From: an uncultured Pseudomonadota bacterium
Lineage (GTDB): Bacteria > Pseudomonadota > Gammaproteobacteria > Steroidobacterales > Steroidobacteraceae
Assembly (NCBI GenBank): GCA_946479515.1
Contig: CAMLGF010000022.1
Location: 1 to 49,361, forward strand
DNA: 49,361 nt
Reading direction: 5' to 3'
Part shown: positions 47,235 to 49,361 of the stretch, one piece after another
Layout: each line of letters starts with the position of its first letter
Numbering within the stretch: the stretch's first letter is position 1
Notes under the pieces: model-generated
The model's database searches: none
Seen by the model: the letters and a program-made list of their open reading frames with translations, nothing else
Told to the model about the DNA's origin: nothing
Translations under genes and position numbers: made by a program

Positions 47235-47240
47235 TATACA
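47235..47240 (+). promoter_or_regulatory. Candidate -10 hexamer (TATACA), 9 nt before start codon
   Basis: TATACA is followed by nine bases and the ATG at 47250. Transcription starting about 7 bases on would begin at or next to that start codon and exclude the ATG at 47241. Confidence 0.42.
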
Positions 47241-47249
47241 ATGACCCCC

Positions 47250-48047
47250 ATGAAATTCTATTCATGGAACGTCAACGGCATCCGTGCCGTGGTCAAGAAA
47301 GGCACCTTTCAGAAATTCGTCGCCGCGCACAAGCCCGACATCCTCTGCCTGCAGGAGACCAAGGCGGAAAAAGGCCAGGCGGAAATCGATCTGCCCGACT
47401 ACCAGGAATTCTGGAATTCCGCGGAGAAAAAAGGCTATTCGGGCACCGCCATCTTCTCGCGCCAGGCGCCGCTCAAGGTCGTCAATGGCTTTCCCGACGC
47501 GTTCGCGAAGAAATACACGTTTGCCGACGAGCTCAAGCGCGACTCCTGGAACGAGGGGCGCGTGATCACCGCCGAATTCGAAAAATTTCACGCCGTCACC
47601 GTATACACGCCCAATGCCAAGGACGACCTGTCGCGACTGGCGCTGCGCCACCGTCACTGGGACCCGGCCTTCCTCGCCTACTGCAAACAACTCGAGAAGA
47701 GGAAGCCGGTCATCTTCTGCGGCGACCTCAACGTGGCGCACACCGAGGACGATCTCGCCAATCCCAAGCCGAATCGCGGCAAGAAGGGTTTCACCGAAGA
47801 GGAGCGCGCCGGCTTCCAGAAGTTCATCGACGCCGGCTTCGTCGACACATTCCGCATTTTCACCCAGGGCAATGGCCACTATTCATGGTGGTCGCATTTC
47901 GCGAACGCGCGCGCGCGGAACGTGGGATGGAGAATCGACTACATCCTCGTGTCCGCCACGCTCGCGAAGAAGGTGAAGAAGGCACGCATCCACGCCGACG
48001 TCCTGGGCAGCGATCACTGCCCCGTGAGCATCGATATCGACCTCTGA
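47250..48047 (+). CDS. xthA: Exodeoxyribonuclease III / AP endonuclease
   Basis: A 265-residue base-excision-repair nuclease that cuts at abasic sites and degrades duplex DNA 3' to 5'. The EEP-fold residues are all visible: N7/N9 in SWNVNGIR, metal-binding E36 in LQETKAEKGQ, YTPNAKDDLSRLALR, D and N in FCGDLNVAHTEDD, WSH, and the catalytic SDHCPV near the C-terminus. It is the exo III branch rather than the Nape branch. The ATG at 47250 is preferred over 47241 because TATACA lies directly before the latter; both are in frame. It is divergent from the AIM24-like gene. Confidence 0.95.
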   Translation: MKFYSWNVNGIRAVVKKGTFQKFVAAHKPDILCLQETKAEKGQAEIDLPDYQEFWNSAEKKGYSGTAIFSRQAPLKVVNGFPDAFAKKYTFADELKRDSWNEGRVITAEFEKFHAVTVYTPNAKDDLSRLALRHRHWDPAFLAYCKQLEKRKPVIFCGDLNVAHTEDDLANPKPNRGKKGFTEEERAGFQKFIDAGFVDTFRIFTQGNGHYSWWSHFANARARNVGWRIDYILVSATLAKKVKKARIHADVLGSDHCPVSIDIDL

Positions 48048-48058
48048 CCGCGCGAAGG

Positions 48059-48898
48059 TCAGAACGGCGCGCCGAAAACCAGGCGCCATGCGGACAGATC
48101 GCCGGCGAGCCGATAGCCGAAGCCGAGGCGCGGCGCGTCGAATCTCCAGATCTTGAGGCGCGGCCGCGAAGCGAACGTGATGCCGAACTCGGCCTGCACC
48201 GGCACCTGCCGGGTACCCGCGACCGGAATGGTGGGCGGGTCGGCGATCACGTCGACGATGCCATAGAGCCCGATCTCGGGCTCGCGGCTGCCCAGGTGCC
48301 AGCCGACCCCGCGCGTGAGGTCGATGGCCTGGCGCAGCCGCAGGAACTGGTCGCCCGGCGCGTCGTGCCGATAATGCACGCCCGCATGAGCCAGCTCGCC
48401 ACGCACGAGGCTGTCCCAGCCGTGCAGTTCGGCCCGCCGCTCGAGGCGCACCCCGGCGCCGTACAACCAGCCATCGACGCTGCTCGAAGCCACGCTGAAG
48501 CCGGCGCGCGCGTACGGCAGCAGATGCCAGCCGTCGCGAAGTAGATAGTCGAGCTCCATGCCCGGTACCGCGCTGAAGCTGTCCACGCGCGTGGGCGGGC
48601 CTTTGTTGATCACATCCACCGGATTGAAGTCGAAGAAGCCCGCCGTCACCGGCAGCACGAAGCGCACGCCGGGAGCCCGCGCGCTCTGCACGAACAGATC
48701 CTTGCGGTAGGTGTAGCGGTAGATCTGCAGCGTGCGACCTGCCAGCTCGTACACGCCCGAGCCCAGGTCGGTCGCGAACACGTAGTTGATGGAATTGCCG
48801 ACCGCCTGGTCTTCGCGGGCCTCACCCGGCGTCTGGGCGCAGGCGGCGGCGGCGGCCAGCAGGCTGTAGAGCGCGAAAGCACCCGGAATGCGAAGCAT
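48059..48898 (-). CDS. Hypothetical outer-membrane beta-barrel-type protein
   Basis: A 279-residue exported protein with a signal peptide (about 1-21, AAAACAQ; the Cys does not sit in a clear lipobox). The mature part has many amphipathic strands (VYELAGRTLQIYRYTY, MELDYLLRDGWHLLPYARAGF, WLYGAGVRLERRAEL, LGFGYRLAGDLSAWRLVFG) and ends in a Phe, as for BAM-assembled barrels. No family recognised. TAAAAT lies six bases before the ATG, and no Shine-Dalgarno is seen. It converges on xthA with 11 bases between. Confidence 0.75.
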   Translation of the reverse strand: MLRIPGAFALYSLLAAAAACAQTPGEAREDQAVGNSINYVFATDLGSGVYELAGRTLQIYRYTYRKDLFVQSARAPGVRFVLPVTAGFFDFNPVDVINKGPPTRVDSFSAVPGMELDYLLRDGWHLLPYARAGFSVASSSVDGWLYGAGVRLERRAELHGWDSLVRGELAHAGVHYRHDAPGDQFLRLRQAIDLTRGVGWHLGSREPEIGLYGIVDVIADPPTIPVAGTRQVPVQAEFGITFASRPRLKIWRFDAPRLGFGYRLAGDLSAWRLVFGAPF

Positions 48899-48904
48899 CG
48901 CGGC

Positions 48905-48910
48905 ATTTTA
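48905..48910 (-). promoter_or_regulatory. Candidate -10 hexamer (TAAAAT), 6 nt before start codon
   Basis: The minus strand reads TAAAAT, GCCGCG, then the ATG of the outer-membrane-type protein. There is no -35 match at standard spacing. Confidence 0.42.
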
Positions 48911-48954
48911 CCCGCGGCGCTCGCAGCGATGCCGTCCGGAAGGGCTGCCCGGGA

Positions 48955-49059
48955 TCAGGCGCGTCCGAGTCGCGCCTGGTACAGCCGCTTCTTCAACAGA
49001 TAGCCGACGAATGCGCCCGAGAGCGCCGCCGCCAGCGTGGCCTTGAGTATGGCTTTCAT
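48955..49059 (-). CDS. Possible 34-residue membrane microprotein
   Basis: ATG to TGA gives KAILKATLAAALSGAFVG as a hydrophobic helix with a positive tail (LLKKRLYQARLGRA), an arrangement common in small inner-membrane proteins. The ribosome-binding site is weak (AGGCTCGG). It lies downstream of the tRNA-like repeats on the same strand. With no homologue recalled and only 34 codons, it may be fortuitous. Confidence 0.35.
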   Translation of the reverse strand: MKAILKATLAAALSGAFVGYLLKKRLYQARLGRA

Positions 49060-49114
49060 GGTGCCGAGCCTACGCCGGCCGTGGCGCTGGTCTTGTCCGA
49101 ACCGGCAGCCATTT

Positions 49115-49136
49115 GAGGTCGGGAATGGCCGACCTC
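49115..49136. other. Perfect 8-bp stem-loop before the repeat array
   Basis: GAGGTCGG and CCGACCTC pair around GAATGG. Neither strand has a T-tract after it, so it is not an ordinary terminator. It may be a degenerate edge of the tRNA-like repeats to its right. Confidence 0.4.
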
Positions 49137-49150
49137 CGGCGCGTCGCTCC

Positions 49151-49361
49151 GGTCCCGTGGGTTCGAATCCCAGAAAGGCCATCGCTCGAGTCTGGCGGAG
49201 AGGGTGGGATTGCTCGCAGCGCGGGAGCGCTGCTCGTCCCTTCGGGACCACTCGCTTCGCGAGTGTCCGGCTTTGCTCCGCAAAGCCGTCGAACCCGCTC
49301 ATTCATGGTCCCGTGGGTTCGAATCCCAGAAAGGCCATCGCTCGAGTCTGGCGGAGAGGGT
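49151..49361 (-). repeat. 156-bp tandem repeats with tRNA-Ser 3'-end sequence, cut by window edge
   Basis: The 55 bases at 49151-49205 recur exactly at 49307-49361 (period 156), up to the window edge. On the minus strand each contains AATCCCACCCTCTCCGCCA, which matches the T-arm/acceptor/CCA end of a tRNA-Ser; on the plus strand each contains the T-arm-like GTGGGTTCGAATCCCA. Four perfect small hairpins lie between the copies (49216-49287). No complete cloverleaf fits. The arrangement recalls the E. coli tyrT locus, where repeats carrying the tRNA 3' end follow the tRNA gene. A tRNA-Ser gene to the right, read leftwards, is predicted. Confidence 0.75.

Noticed and set aside
49137..49190. A complete plus-strand tRNA ending in the GTGGGTTCGAATCCCA T-arm
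   Set aside because: No matching 5' acceptor strand (GGCCTTT), D-arm or anticodon arm could be placed upstream, so only the T-arm-like piece is supported.
49070..49306. Minus-strand open frames within the tRNA-like repeats (translations with LSGIRTHG or FLGFEPTG)
   Set aside because: Such peptides arise from reading T-arm sequences; they are recurrent false gene calls.

Overview
The window is GC-rich, gene-dense chromosomal DNA from a Gram-negative bacterium. TonB-dependent uptake, an RND efflux pair, lipobox lipoproteins, Tat-targeted enzymes and a sucA-sucB-lpd operon all fit a gammaproteobacterium. The set of plant-polysaccharide enzymes suggests a Xanthomonadales/Steroidobacter-like degrader, but that assignment is an inference because no rRNA gene is present.

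Left part (1-16.5 kb): a TonB-like protein cut by the left edge; the 2-oxoglutarate dehydrogenase operon (sucA, sucB, lpdA, minus strand); a small membrane protein; a YfiR plus TonB-dependent receptor pair divergent from a large hybrid histidine kinase; a second, convergent hybrid kinase of similar core; a GH28 pectinase coupled to a YjbQ protein; and tRNA-Arg(CCU) and tRNA-Ala(CGC) with a recognisable promoter.

Middle (16.5-29.4 kb): a Bcp-type peroxiredoxin, a histidine phosphatase, a GH43 lipoprotein, a MAPEG protein, several small lipoproteins, an RND adaptor/permease pair, a DUF3313-like lipoprotein, an ArsC-like protein whose catalytic cysteine is replaced by serine, a GH51 arabinofuranosidase, and a FadR-type GntR regulator. 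Two minus-strand intrinsic terminators are clear.

Centre-right (29.5-34.7 kb) is the most unusual locus. A candidate small RNA with its own promoter and terminator precedes an operon of a YtrA-type GntR repressor (perfect 11-bp palindrome beside its start codon), an ABC ATPase, a permease, an acyltransferase-3/ABC-ATPase fusion protein and a second permease. Three of the four junctions are ATGA overlaps.

Right part (34.7-49.4 kb): a Tat-exported Gfo/Idh/MocA oxidoreductase, a two-domain acetyl-xylan-esterase/SGNH hydrolase, a membrane-anchored protein with a TonB-like SxxxH helix but another C-terminus, a DEAD-box helicase with a DEGD motif, an AI-2E family protein, a cardiolipin synthase, a GTGA-coupled AIM24/M48 protease pair, exonuclease III and an outer-membrane-type protein. 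The right edge runs into 156-bp repeats that carry tRNA-Ser 3'-end sequence, which suggests a tRNA-Ser gene just outside the window.

GH28, GH43, GH51, the esterase fusion and the TonB system together point to pectin/arabinan/xylan breakdown, although the genes are scattered. At least seven genes lack a Shine-Dalgarno sequence and carry a TAnnnT hexamer 6-10 nt before the start codon, which suggests leaderless transcripts.
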